64,000 bases of DNA from Psychrosphaera sp. F3M07 (GTDB taxonomy: Bacteria; Pseudomonadota; Gammaproteobacteria; Enterobacterales; Alteromonadaceae), in the NCBI RefSeq assembly GCF_018860345.1, contig NZ_JAHKPJ010000015.1, forward strand, positions 21,403 to 85,402, read 5' to 3'. Below, piece by piece: positions 6,446 to 14,146 of this stretch (its first letter is position 1; each line of letters starts with the position of its first letter). Under the pieces are notes generated by a model, which had not been told where the DNA came from, ran no database searches, and saw only the letters and a program-made list of their open reading frames with translations. The position numbers were made by a program, and so were the translations under genes.

Positions 6446-6755
6446 GTTGCATATGGATATTGTCGAAAAAATCAAAAAAATTAACTTCGGAGTAGTTTTA
6501 GTAGCATTAGCAATAATGTTCATTTTACTACTCGGGGATGTGGAATATTATGGGCTTTTAAGCGTATATGTTTTTATGGCTTTATGGAGCTTAGATAAAG
6601 TGTTCTTGTGGTCCTTTAATTTTGATTTTGGTATTGCGAATCAGCTGGAAATAAAAAAAGATGCACCTAAAATAGTAAGATTTATTGGTTTACTATTTGT
6701 ATTGTTCGTTTTGTACATTTCGCTAGCTGGGGTTTTCGAGCTAGTTGCAACATAA
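6444..6755 (+). CDS. Integron cassette 10: small membrane protein, 103 aa
   Basis: Three hydrophobic stretches are visible, at about residues 15-31, 37-52 and 78-101. A loop containing NQLEIKKDAPK lies between the second and third. The ATG at 6444 is formed by the attC core GTTATG. A second in-frame ATG at 6453 is equally possible. Neither has an obvious ribosome binding site. The stop codon is the first triplet of attC site 10. Family not recognised. Confidence 0.55.
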   Translation: MLHMDIVEKIKKINFGVVLVALAIMFILLLGDVEYYGLLSVYVFMALWSLDKVFLWSFNFDFGIANQLEIKKDAPKIVRFIGLLFVLFVLYISLAGVFELVAT

Positions 6756-6851
6756 CAAGAAATTCAACAAGGACAAAAAACAGTTGGCTTTTTGTTCACT
6801 ACGTTCACTTATTTTAGCTAAGCATTTATGCGCCCATTAGTAAGGCGTTAG
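6753..6851 (+). other. attC site 10, apparent hybrid
   Basis: Begins TAACAAG and ends GCGTTAG. The left arm GGACAAAAAACAGTTGGCT is that of sites 3 and 5. The right half, AGCTAAGCATTTATGCGCCC followed by ATTAGTAAGGCGTTA, is that of site 1. The two halves pair poorly, unlike every other site here. Confidence 0.82.
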
Positions 6852-7140
6852 GTAACCCAAAGCATGGATAGCTCTCGAATAAATGGTTATATGAAAAAAT
6901 GCAGTATCTACTTTGCTGTAATTTATTTGATCACGTTTTTAACTTCTAGTTTATTCATACAAGCTTTTGACTACATTCATGGTCTAATCATCGGCGCTAA
7001 AATCGTCGATGGTTGGTCACTTGGAATTATGGTTTGGTTTGGGTTAATCTTTGTTATTCCAATTGTTTATTGTTTAATAATTGGGTTTTTACTATTTAAA
7101 AAGCATGCACAAACATAGCTTATGGGTACAGGTTACCTAA
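6848..7140. repeat. 11-bp inverted repeat flanking the last cassette
   Basis: GTTAGGTAACC at 6848-6858 (the attC 10 core) and its exact reverse complement GGTTACCTAAC at 7130-7140 flank the last cassette gene. The right copy contains ACCTAAC, which fits the R'' consensus RYYYAAC. A GTTAGGC at 7193-7199 fits the R' consensus, but the intervening arms do not pair. This may be the remains of the array's last attC. Confidence 0.5.
6864..7118 (+). CDS. Integron cassette 11: small membrane protein, 84 aa
   Basis: The ATG at 6864 lies 12 bases after the attC 10 core, and a second in-frame ATG (MKKCSIYF) follows nine codons later. Two hydrophobic segments are seen, about residues 14-35 and 51-76, with a basic C-terminus (KKHAQT). 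It is the last cassette gene of the array; no complete attC follows it. Family not recognised. Confidence 0.55.
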   Translation: MDSSRINGYMKKCSIYFAVIYLITFLTSSLFIQAFDYIHGLIIGAKIVDGWSLGIMVWFGLIFVIPIVYCLIIGFLLFKKHAQT

Positions 7141-7668
7141 CACATATGAACCTTCTGCCGTCAAATAAGCAATAACATCTTTTTTAGCTGCCGTTAGGCA
7201 GCTAATTTTTATCGTCAATCAGCAAAAACATCTACTTCATTCTGTCACGGTCGCTGTTAATAAATTGTTTACAGCAAACACATATTGAGGCTCTCTTAAT
7301 GTGATCTCATCACTGCCTGAATTCGTTAATCCATTGGTTGTTCAGGGGCACTACGACTAAATGGATTTAGGAGGTAGAGCGACGCAGGAAGCCAAAGCCG
7401 AGACATTTATCGGTTAACCTTAATCTGGCACTACTCAAGCAAATGACTACTAATTAATAACTAGGTTCAGTTAGTTTCAGGCTCAGCTAAGGTGTAAACA
7501 ATTTTGCTCATTGTTAATGCGCACCAGCGGGATGTCTAATCAAGACCAACGAGCTTATACAGCGACTATATTTACCTGCAATAAGTTACTTAATGAAAAT
7601 AGACCACAAATAACACGCGATAGTTCTTTTTTATCTAGTTAGACGTTCAGCTCATCCCACTGTGCGAC
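7119..7668. other. Gene-free right flank of the cassette array
   Basis: About 550 bases with no credible ORF. It holds the possible attC remnant (7134-7199), a terminator hairpin (7186-7210), and a GAGGTAGAGCGACGCAGGA stretch near 7369 whose reverse complement recurs inside the MITE-like copy B near 35640-35670. The remaining sequence up to the transposase relic may include a decayed end of that insertion sequence, but I cannot delimit it. Confidence 0.6.
7186..7210 (+). terminator. Rho-independent terminator after the last cassette
   Basis: The stem AGCTGCC/GGCAGCT surrounds a GTTA loop and is followed by AATTTTT. It is preceded by TTTTTT, so it could work on both strands. It would stop transcripts leaving the cassette array. 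Confidence 0.7.
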
Positions 7669-7896
7669 TTAAGGTTTTAAAAATCGTTCATCATCAAACA
7701 CCGTTTTATTCTTTAACATGAAGTAAACACTGCGGCCGAGTTTATGCGCCAACGCAGATAAGGCTTTGGCTTTACTCATTCGTTTTTGTAGTTTGTTGAG
7801 ATAACGTCGAGCTTTGTCATTCCCTCGTAAATACAACACCGCCGCTTCACTGAATGCCCACTTTAAATGACCGTTCCCTGAAAATAACAAGGCCAT
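7669..7896 (-). pseudogene. IS110/IS1111-type transposase, C-terminal relic
   Basis: The 75 residues match the C-terminal end of IS110-family (DEDD) transposases. The key stretches are GHLKWAFSEAAVLYLRG, a basic KLQKRMSKAKALSALAHKLGR helix, VYFML and a final FDDERFL. A complete transposase has about 340-400 residues, so more than three quarters are missing. An in-frame stop (TAG) lies two codons before the ATG. It is a remnant, not a working gene. The IS1111 branch of this family includes elements that target attC sites, which suits its place beside the array. Confidence 0.75.
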
Positions 7897-7982
7897 CCAC
7901 TAAAGCTTGGTGGTTTCAATATTTGATTTAAAGTTGCAGCTTATATAAACGCGAGTTATACACAATAAACAAGGAGGTTGGT

Positions 7983-8273
7983 GTGAAGGTAATGGTTTTG
8001 GATTTTTTACTATTCTTCTTTTAAGTGGATGTATGGCTAATCCGCGTGACAGTCTTTTGTATGAGCTTTTGTATGAGCTTTTGCATGAGCCAAAACTGAA
8101 AAATTGTATTTATGCTACTCCTGCAGATAAAAGTGATTGTGAAGGCGTGTCAATAACCGTAAGAGTGTGAAGTTTGGGGAATATGAAGAAGAACGCGAGG
8201 TTATTCGTAGCACTGCTATTCCCAAAAAACGGTTGATGAATTTTTAAAGAAAAAACTTTCTAAAAAGTCGTAA
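7983..8273 (+). pseudogene. Frameshifted small lipoprotein gene
   Basis: A strong ribosome binding site (AAGGAGG) precedes GTG at 7983, which starts VKVMVLDFLLFFF and stops at 8022. One frame over, the sequence continues as LLLSGC, a lipobox, then MANPRDSLLYELLYELLHE with a 15-base tandem repeat (TATGAGCTTTTG units). After another stop at about 8168, further shifts give EEEREVIRST and KKTVDEFLKKK before TAA at 8271. Read together these look like one lipoprotein gene broken by at least two frameshifts. Family not recognised. Confidence 0.5.
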
Positions 8274-8314
8274 ACATAAACATCACTTTTATTTTTTAGA
8301 TGTATTCAAACAAC

Positions 8315-8346
8315 AAAGCCAGTTAGCGTAAGTTAATTGGCTTTTT
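8315..8346 (+). terminator. Rho-independent terminator
   Basis: AAAGCCAGTTA pairs with TAATTGGCTTT (one G-U pair) around a short loop and runs into a T tract. It lies 42 bases after the broken lipoprotein gene and ends that unit. Confidence 0.65.
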
Positions 8347-8483
8347 CATTCTTATTAAACTTGTAATGGGTTTAAACTTATATTTAGCCTTTCTTTAGTA
8401 ATAATTAAATGTCACTCGTTTTGCTACGAGCAGCAAGCATTGCTATTATGTTGCACTTCATTAAAAATTAAGTATTGAATTTT

Positions 8484-9158
8484 ATGCCAACAACGTTACT
8501 TGAACGAATTACTATTGAACCAAAATCTCCAGCTACTTCCTGTGTAATATGGTTACATGGACTAGGAGATTCAGGCGCTGGCTTTGCTCCTATTGTGCCA
8601 GTATTAGCTTTACCGGAAAATCATGGGATTCGTTTTGTTTTCCCTCACGCCCCAGAGCAAGCGGTTACGATTAATCAAGGTTATGTAATGCGTTCTTGGT
8701 ATGACATTAAAAGTATGGATTTACATAATCGTGCTGATCTAGAAGGTGTGTTAGCGTCTGAGAAACTGGTCAAAGGCTTAATTCAAGAGCAAATTGACTC
8801 AGGTATACCTGCAGAAAAGATTATTTTAGCTGGTTTTAGTCAAGGTGGGGTTTTGAGTTTATTTACTGCTTTACGTTTTGAGCATAGCTTGGCAGGTATT
8901 TTAGCATTGTCGTGTTATTTACCGACTGCGGATAAACTACCAGAGCAATGTCATAGTGCTAACGCTGATACTCCTATTTTACAAAATCATGGGGAGCGTG
9001 ACGGTGTTGTTCCTATAAGTGCAGGTAAAATTGCAAACGATTTACTTAATGCTGCTAAATATAATGTGACTTGGAAAAGCTACCCAATGGAACATTCTGT
9101 ATTACCAGAGCAACTCGCGGATATTTCAGTGTGGTTACAAGCTAGGTTGCTTGCTTAA
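8484..9158 (+). CDS. Alpha/beta-hydrolase carboxylesterase (phospholipase/carboxylesterase family)
   Basis: A 224-residue cytosolic serine hydrolase of the PF02230 family (EstB/acyl-protein-thioesterase type). Visible features are the N-terminal WLHGLGDSGAGF oxyanion loop, the nucleophile elbow GFSQGG with Ser119, the acid ERDGVVP with Asp173, and MEHSV with His204, completing the catalytic triad. Length and motif spacing are normal for the family. It likely hydrolyses short-chain carboxylic esters. An in-frame TTG lies three codons earlier, but the ATG at 8484 gives the usual family N-terminus. It stands alone between the decay zone and a minus-strand pair. Confidence 0.9.
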   Translation: MPTTLLERITIEPKSPATSCVIWLHGLGDSGAGFAPIVPVLALPENHGIRFVFPHAPEQAVTINQGYVMRSWYDIKSMDLHNRADLEGVLASEKLVKGLIQEQIDSGIPAEKIILAGFSQGGVLSLFTALRFEHSLAGILALSCYLPTADKLPEQCHSANADTPILQNHGERDGVVPISAGKIANDLLNAAKYNVTWKSYPMEHSVLPEQLADISVWLQARLLA

Positions 9159-9240
9159 GATTTGTATAAACGGACAGCAATATTTGTTTATCTAAAATGA
9201 ATATACCGTTTGGCTGAAATCTTATCTGCACCAATCATTA

Positions 9241-9284
9241 CCTAAAGCCCTAAAGCCCTAAAGCCCTAAAGCCCTAAAGCCCTA
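9241..9284. repeat. Octamer tandem repeat abutting a stop codon
   Basis: Five and a half perfect copies of CCCTAAAG (GGCTTTAG on the minus strand). The repeat runs directly into the TAG stop codon of the minus-strand gene ending at 9282, so read with that gene the DNA is TAG followed by GGCTTTAG units. Confidence 0.9.
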
Positions 9285-9659
9285 TGCCTTTTTGCTTCTA
9301 GGTGCACCTAGTAGAATAAATATGTGGCAAATACAGACAGATAAAAATGCGCTCATACCTAGTGCGCCGCCGTAACCATCAAATACTGGAACAAGGTATT
9401 CAAATAGGATTGAGAAAATAATGGATGCGCTGCTTATGGTATAAACACCAAAGCGGTGCGGGGCGCTCATGCCAATAAAGGTTCCGCCAAAAAACACGAT
9501 TGCGTATAGGTCAGGGGTCATGTCTACGGCATATAATATTAAATACGCCACTATGGATAGCAAAGCGGAGGCACTGATACCGTCAAAACGATGGTGTCTT
9601 GCTAGATAAAATGTTGAAAACGCGCCCAGTAGCGCGAGGATTGGGTATTCAATACTCAA
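9282..9659 (-). CDS. Small four-segment membrane protein, downstream paralogue
   Basis: The 125-residue hydrophobic protein has about four membrane segments and a basic end (APRSKKA). It shares a layout with the gene just upstream. FFGGTFIGMSAPHRFG here matches YAGSFAGMCSANL there, and VFDGYGGALGMSAFLSV matches MFDGFGGKLGGVAFASV, so the two are likely ancient duplicates. Translation seems to start at TTG, overlapping the upstream stop by four bases (TTGA), which indicates translational coupling. The stop codon merges into an octamer repeat. No function is known to me. A two-subunit membrane complex is a plausible inference. Confidence 0.72.
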   Translation of the reverse strand: MSIEYPILALLGAFSTFYLARHHRFDGISASALLSIVAYLILYAVDMTPDLYAIVFFGGTFIGMSAPHRFGVYTISSASIIFSILFEYLVPVFDGYGGALGMSAFLSVCICHIFILLGAPRSKKA

Positions 9660-10024
9660 AGTATAATACCTCTGACAATAACAAAAAGGGTTACGCTGGC
9701 AAAAGCGACACCACCCAACTTACCACCAAAGCCATCAAACATATCCATGGTCAGTACATATAAACTGGCACCAATACACGAAATTATAGCGATTTCCCAG
9801 TAACTGGTAATAAGGTTTGCGGAGCACATCCCGGCAAAACTCCCAGCATAAATAGCAGCGTATGGATGGTTGTTATATTCTTGAGGGAAGGGGATAACTT
9901 TACCAATCAAACCTGTTAACGCGGCAGATATGACTAATGGCAGTGCCAAGGTTGTGTGCATTGCAAAGCAGGCGATAAATCCCAAAAAGAAAGTAATGAA
10001 TTTTAAAAGTAAAAATTTAATCAT
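9656..10024 (-). CDS. Small four-segment membrane protein, upstream paralogue
   Basis: A 122-residue protein that is hydrophobic nearly throughout, with about four membrane segments. It carries the motifs YAGSFAGM and MFDGFGGKLGG shared with its downstream neighbour. It is the first gene of a two-gene minus-strand unit. The spacing to the divergent lipoprotein gene at 10317 is 292 bases and contains no other gene. Family name not recognised with confidence. Confidence 0.72.
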   Translation of the reverse strand: MIKFLLLKFITFFLGFIACFAMHTTLALPLVISAALTGLIGKVIPFPQEYNNHPYAAIYAGSFAGMCSANLITSYWEIAIISCIGASLYVLTMDMFDGFGGKLGGVAFASVTLFVIVRGIIL

Positions 10025-10316
10025 AGAGTATCTATTCTAAACTATTCTTTTTTTGCTTTCTAATAGTCAATGCGTAGGTTGTTATTTAAAGTAGGTTACT
10101 CTGTAATTTGGTATGTTGTTCAACATGTCGATATTTCAATTAATGTGATACACATTTTTTTATATGCCAACCAAAGTCACAAACTATTTTAATGTGATGA
10201 TTATTTCCAGTGTTTATTTGGCTTGGTAGAAAATTATATAAATAGTTTTATGATCCTGTTTACTATCAGTTATAGTCAAACAGTTAATCAGTGTTACCAA
10301 CAAGGAGAAGGTTTTT

Positions 10317-10682
10317 ATGGTTAAATCAACCATGTTAGTTTTATTATCAAGTTTATATATCGCTGGGTGCAGCTCAACTAATTGGGTAAAAGTAGATAAC
10401 TCTGACTTTAGCTCAGCGGAGTTGGAAAGCGCATTAAAAGCGTGTAACTATCGTGAAGCAATGAAAAAAAGCAATAAGGCAATGTTAGGCACTAGCCAAC
10501 AAGTGAGATCGAGTAGTAATGTTAGCCACCATGAGCTTGATCAAATCACTGAGCAGGAAGTTAACAAAGCGAAAGATGATGCTATGCAAAAAGCCAACAG
10601 TGATGTGATGCATAAAAATATGAACTTGGCGAAAGACGCGTATAAATGTGTTGAGAACAAAGGGTTTATCATTAAATCTTGA
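10317..10682 (+). CDS. Small lipoprotein, 121 aa
   Basis: The N-terminus MVKSTMLVLLSSLYIAGCSS is a lipoprotein signal with lipobox IAGC, so the mature protein starts at Cys18 and is lipid-anchored. The body is hydrophilic and helical. Two further cysteines are present (KACNYREA and YKCVENKG). AAGGAGAAGG just upstream is a strong ribosome binding site. A clear terminator follows, so the gene is transcribed singly. No Asp at +2, hence outer-membrane sorting is expected. The family is not recognised. Confidence 0.82.
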   Translation: MVKSTMLVLLSSLYIAGCSSTNWVKVDNSDFSSAELESALKACNYREAMKKSNKAMLGTSQQVRSSSNVSHHELDQITEQEVNKAKDDAMQKANSDVMHKNMNLAKDAYKCVENKGFIIKS

Positions 10683-10701
10683 TAAAAATTAAATATAAAA
10701 A

Positions 10702-10727
10702 AACCGCTCATTGAGCGGTTTTTTTGT
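10702..10727 (+). terminator. Rho-independent terminator (both strands possible)
   Basis: AACCGCTCA pairs with TGAGCGGTT, flanked by A and T tracts. It lies between the convergent lipoprotein gene and rne and could serve both. Confidence 0.85.
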
Positions 10728-10767
10728 TTGTAGACTATGAATGAACATAGCCTACATAACAAAACAC

Positions 10768-13602
10768 TTATAGTGTTTTAGTTGTACCAGAGGTTGCACT
10801 GCTTGTAGCAGATGCAGAACCACCTGTTCTAGCCGATATAACAACAGCTGTTCTATCAGCGTCAGCCATCGCTGTAGGAACCCCTACAGATACCATTTCA
10901 ACAGGAGCCGGTTTAGTCATAGGAGCACTTGAAAAGCCAACATGTTTAGCAGAACTCGTTTTTTCTTTAACGATTTCTTTTTTCACTGGTGTTTCTTTTG
11001 CAACTTTAGCTTTGGCTTTTGCAGCAGGCTTCTTCTCTTTAGCAGGAGTGGCCTTAGCAGGTTTAGCTTCTTCAACGTCTGCCGTTTCAGCTACGACGTC
11101 ATCTTTAACTGTTTCTACTGGCGTTTCTGTTGCTACTTTTTCTACAACTGCTTCAGTTTCAACTTTTTGTTCTACGGTATTGTTCTCGGCCTTAGTTTCA
11201 ACAACTTCAACCGGAGCGGTAGTTGTTTCTTTTTCTAGCTGGTCATTATTGTCTTGAGGTTTAGCTTCAATTTCAACTTCAACTTTAGCCGCTGACTTAA
11301 CACCGCTAGCTGTGTTTACAATCGCTTTACGCTTTTGTTGCACAGATTCACCTGACTTATTACGAATAGTACGTTTAGACTTGATTACTTTTTTCTCAGT
11401 AACCTCGGCTTTAACTTCTGCAACAGGCTGGGTAACTTCAGCTTTTGTTTCAGCAACTGGTTTATTAACGTCTATGTTTACGTCAACAACTGGACTTTCC
11501 GATTTTTTAGCAACAACTTGTTCATTAACCGCTTCTACCTTTTGTGAGGCATTTTCTGATTTTTGAACTCGTACACGTTTACGATTACTACGACGTTGTC
11601 TACGTTCAGCTACATGCTCTTCTTTTTTTGCCGGAGAGGCATTGTCAGCATTTGCATGGGCTGTCTTTTTACGGTTGTCATTACGATTTTCATCGCGGTT
11701 ATCGTTATTACGACGTGTGTCTTTTTGATTACCACGTTTAGTATCTTTTTGATCCGTACGTGTGTTATCACGTTTTTCGTTACGTTCATTTGGCTTTTTA
11801 TCACCAGTACGAGCATTACGAGCACGACCTTTTTGCGGGCCACGACGGTTTTCGTTTTTACCTTTGTAATTTTTATTACGAGCAGGTTCAACTTTTTTCG
11901 GTTTTTCTTCTTTCGCAAATAATGAACTAATCCATTTAACGGCTTTCTCAAGCAACGTTGGTTGTTTAGGTTCATCAGCAACTACGGCTTTTGGTGCAGG
12001 CGCTTTAGGAGATGCAAAACCTTTTAGTACAGGCTCTTCAATATCTTTTTTGACCGTTGAAACAACATTTGATGTTACTTCTTTTTCTTCAGGGCGTGTA
12101 ACTAGTTTAAAGCTAGAGTCGGCAATATCTTCATCGATACGTACACGTACAACATCATAATGAGGTGTATCCAAATGAATATTTGGAATAACCATGATGT
12201 TAACTTTATTGTTGTTTTCAATGTGACGAATAGAATCACGTTTTTCATTCAACAAGTACGAAGACACTGGCACTGGTACTTGTGCTTGAATTTGAGCTGT
12301 ATTGTCTTTAATCGCTTCTTCTTCAATTAGACGAAGGATAGATAACGCTAACGACTCATTACTTCTTACTGTACCTTGTCCGTCACAACGAGGACAAGTA
12401 TGTTGACTTGCATCACCTAGTGAAGGACGTAGACGTTGACGAGACATTTCAAGCAGACCAAAACGGCTGATTTTGCCAATTTGTACTCGAGCTCTGTCTT
12501 GTTTGATACTGTCTTTTAAACGGTTCTCAACATCACGTTGGTGTTTTGGCGGTGTCATATCGATAAAGTCGATAACTAATAAACCACCTAAATCACGTAA
12601 ACGTAATTGACGTGCAATTTCTTCAGCAGCTTCTAGGTTTGTATTTAAAGCTGTCTCTTCAATGTCGCCACCTTTGGTTGCTTTTGAAGAGTTAATGTCA
12701 ATTGATACCAATGCTTCTGTTGGGTCAATTACAATTGAACCACCAGATGGCAATCTCACTTCACGTTGGAAAGCAGATTCAATTTGGCTTTCAATTTGGT
12801 AATGAGTGAATAGTGGTACTTCACCTTGATACATTTTTACACGTTCAATGAAATCCGGTCTGAATAATTCAATGTGACCACGAGCTTCGTTATAAACGTT
12901 TTGGTTATCAATTAAGATTTCACCAACATCACGTTTTAAGTAGTCGCGGATAGCTCGGAAAACAACGTTACTTTCTTGGTGAATTAAGAAAGGTGCAGGC
13001 ATAGTTTCTGATGCTTGCTGAATAGCTTCCCAATGTAACAGTAGGGCGCCTAAGTCATACTCTAATTCTTCATAAGATTTACCAACACCAGCGGTACGAA
13101 CAATTAAGCCCATGCCTTTTGGTAATTCTAATTTATTTAAAGCCGATTTTAGCTGCGTTCTTTCATCACCTTCAATACGACGAGAAATACCACCGGCACG
13201 AGGATTATTTGGCATTAATACCAAGTAACTACCTGCAACGCTGATAAATGTGGTTAAGGCTGCGCCTTTTTGACCACGTTCTTCTTTGTCAATTTGAACG
13301 ATTACTTCTTGTCCTTCCTTTATCACTTCTTTGATATTTGGACGGCCAGAAAATTTGTAATCTGATGGGAAATAGTTACGCGCTATTTCTTTGAGAGGTA
13401 GGAATCCATGACGGTCTGCACCGTAATTGACGAAAGCCGCTTCTAAACTTGGCTCTACTCTTGTAATTATTCCTTTGTAGATGTTGGCCTTTTTTTGTTC
13501 ATGACCAGGACTTTCTATGTCCAAATCATATAACTTTTGACCATCAACCAATGCAACACGCATCTCTTCTTGTTGCGTGGCATTAATTAACATGCGTTTC
13601 AT
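10768..13602 (-). CDS. rne: Ribonuclease E
   Basis: The endoribonuclease that starts mRNA decay and matures rRNA and tRNA. The start [13 protein letters not shown] matches the family and is 11 codons inside the longest frame. The 944 residues contain an S1 domain (about 35-120), RNase H-like and 5'-sensor parts, the metal-binding Asp302 and Asp345, and the Zn-link CPRCDGQG (Cys403, Cys406). After residue ~530 comes the degradosome scaffold. It has an amphipathic membrane-targeting helix ([14 protein letters not shown]), a long Arg/Lys/Asn/Asp-rich RNA-binding stretch, Val/Glu/Ala-Lys repeats, and an end with [10 protein letters not shown] resembling the enterobacterial PNPase-binding end. It is divergent from rluC, as in E. 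coli. Confidence 0.97.
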   Translation of the reverse strand: MKRMLINATQQEEMRVALVDGQKLYDLDIESPGHEQKKANIYKGIITRVEPSLEAAFVNYGADRHGFLPLKEIARNYFPSDYKFSGRPNIKEVIKEGQEVIVQIDKEERGQKGAALTTFISVAGSYLVLMPNNPRAGGISRRIEGDERTQLKSALNKLELPKGMGLIVRTAGVGKSYEELEYDLGALLLHWEAIQQASETMPAPFLIHQESNVVFRAIRDYLKRDVGEILIDNQNVYNEARGHIELFRPDFIERVKMYQGEVPLFTHYQIESQIESAFQREVRLPSGGSIVIDPTEALVSIDINSSKATKGGDIEETALNTNLEAAEEIARQLRLRDLGGLLVIDFIDMTPPKHQRDVENRLKDSIKQDRARVQIGKISRFGLLEMSRQRLRPSLGDASQHTCPRCDGQGTVRSNESLALSILRLIEEEAIKDNTAQIQAQVPVPVSSYLLNEKRDSIRHIENNNKVNIMVIPNIHLDTPHYDVVRVRIDEDIADSSFKLVTRPEEKEVTSNVVSTVKKDIEEPVLKGFASPKAPAPKAVVADEPKQPTLLEKAVKWISSLFAKEEKPKKVEPARNKNYKGKNENRRGPQKGRARNARTGDKKPNERNEKRDNTRTDQKDTKRGNQKDTRRNNDNRDENRNDNRKKTAHANADNASPAKKEEHVAERRQRRSNRKRVRVQKSENASQKVEAVNEQVVAKKSESPVVDVNIDVNKPVAETKAEVTQPVAEVKAEVTEKKVIKSKRTIRNKSGESVQQKRKAIVNTASGVKSAAKVEVEIEAKPQDNNDQLEKETTTAPVEVVETKAENNTVEQKVETEAVVEKVATETPVETVKDDVVAETADVEEAKPAKATPAKEKKPAAKAKAKVAKETPVKKEIVKEKTSSAKHVGFSSAPMTKPAPVEMVSVGVPTAMADADRTAVVISARTGGSASATSSATSGTTKTL

Positions 13603-14146
13603 TATATGTAACTCTTCTTTTATCAAAGGCCACAATTCGCACGTTTATAGCTGCACTTTCTAAACACCTCGGCGCGGTATAGTTTCCCAACTAGTTGCTT
13701 GCTGTATTTCAATCATCTCGACTGTAATCAAGGATACTGGATTCTAATTTTCAGAATTCTTCGGTGCCTTTAGCATATAAACGCTATTGGAATTCGTGGC
13801 ACTGGTTAAGTTAACGCCTCTTATATTTCGACTGGTCTGAACGGTTAAAATAGAGGGTAATATGATACTCGCATTACCTTACTTAGATGGCGTGGAGGTC
13901 TGAAGTCTTTTTGTCTAGCTAGTACTATTCTTATATATGTACATAGCTTTATCTATTAACTCTGATATGATCGTGTCTTCAAACCCTGCTCCGTTACATG
14001 ACTCTTATGTTCATTACCTGAGGCAGTTCAATCAGTTGCTTTATATTTTAAAGCGCCGTTATTATCAGTCGCAAACGCAGATATAGCAACTGAATTAATA
14101 GTTTATTTAAATAAATGTTCAATTAAACACTAGTGAAAGCCAAAAA
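13603..14146 (-). promoter_or_regulatory. rne leader and divergent rne/rluC promoter region
   Basis: 544 bases without a gene separate rne and rluC. In E. coli the same gap holds a ~360-nt rne leader through which RNase E regulates its own mRNA. The length here permits the same arrangement, but I could not identify the conserved leader hairpins by eye. A perfect palindrome TTTATTTAAATAAA lies at 14102-14115, close to the rluC start. Confidence 0.45.

Noticed and set aside
10942..11922. Several ORFs on the plus strand opposite the rne C-terminal region
   Set aside because: They are complements of the low-complexity RNase E scaffold and show artificial Phe/Ser/Thr runs.
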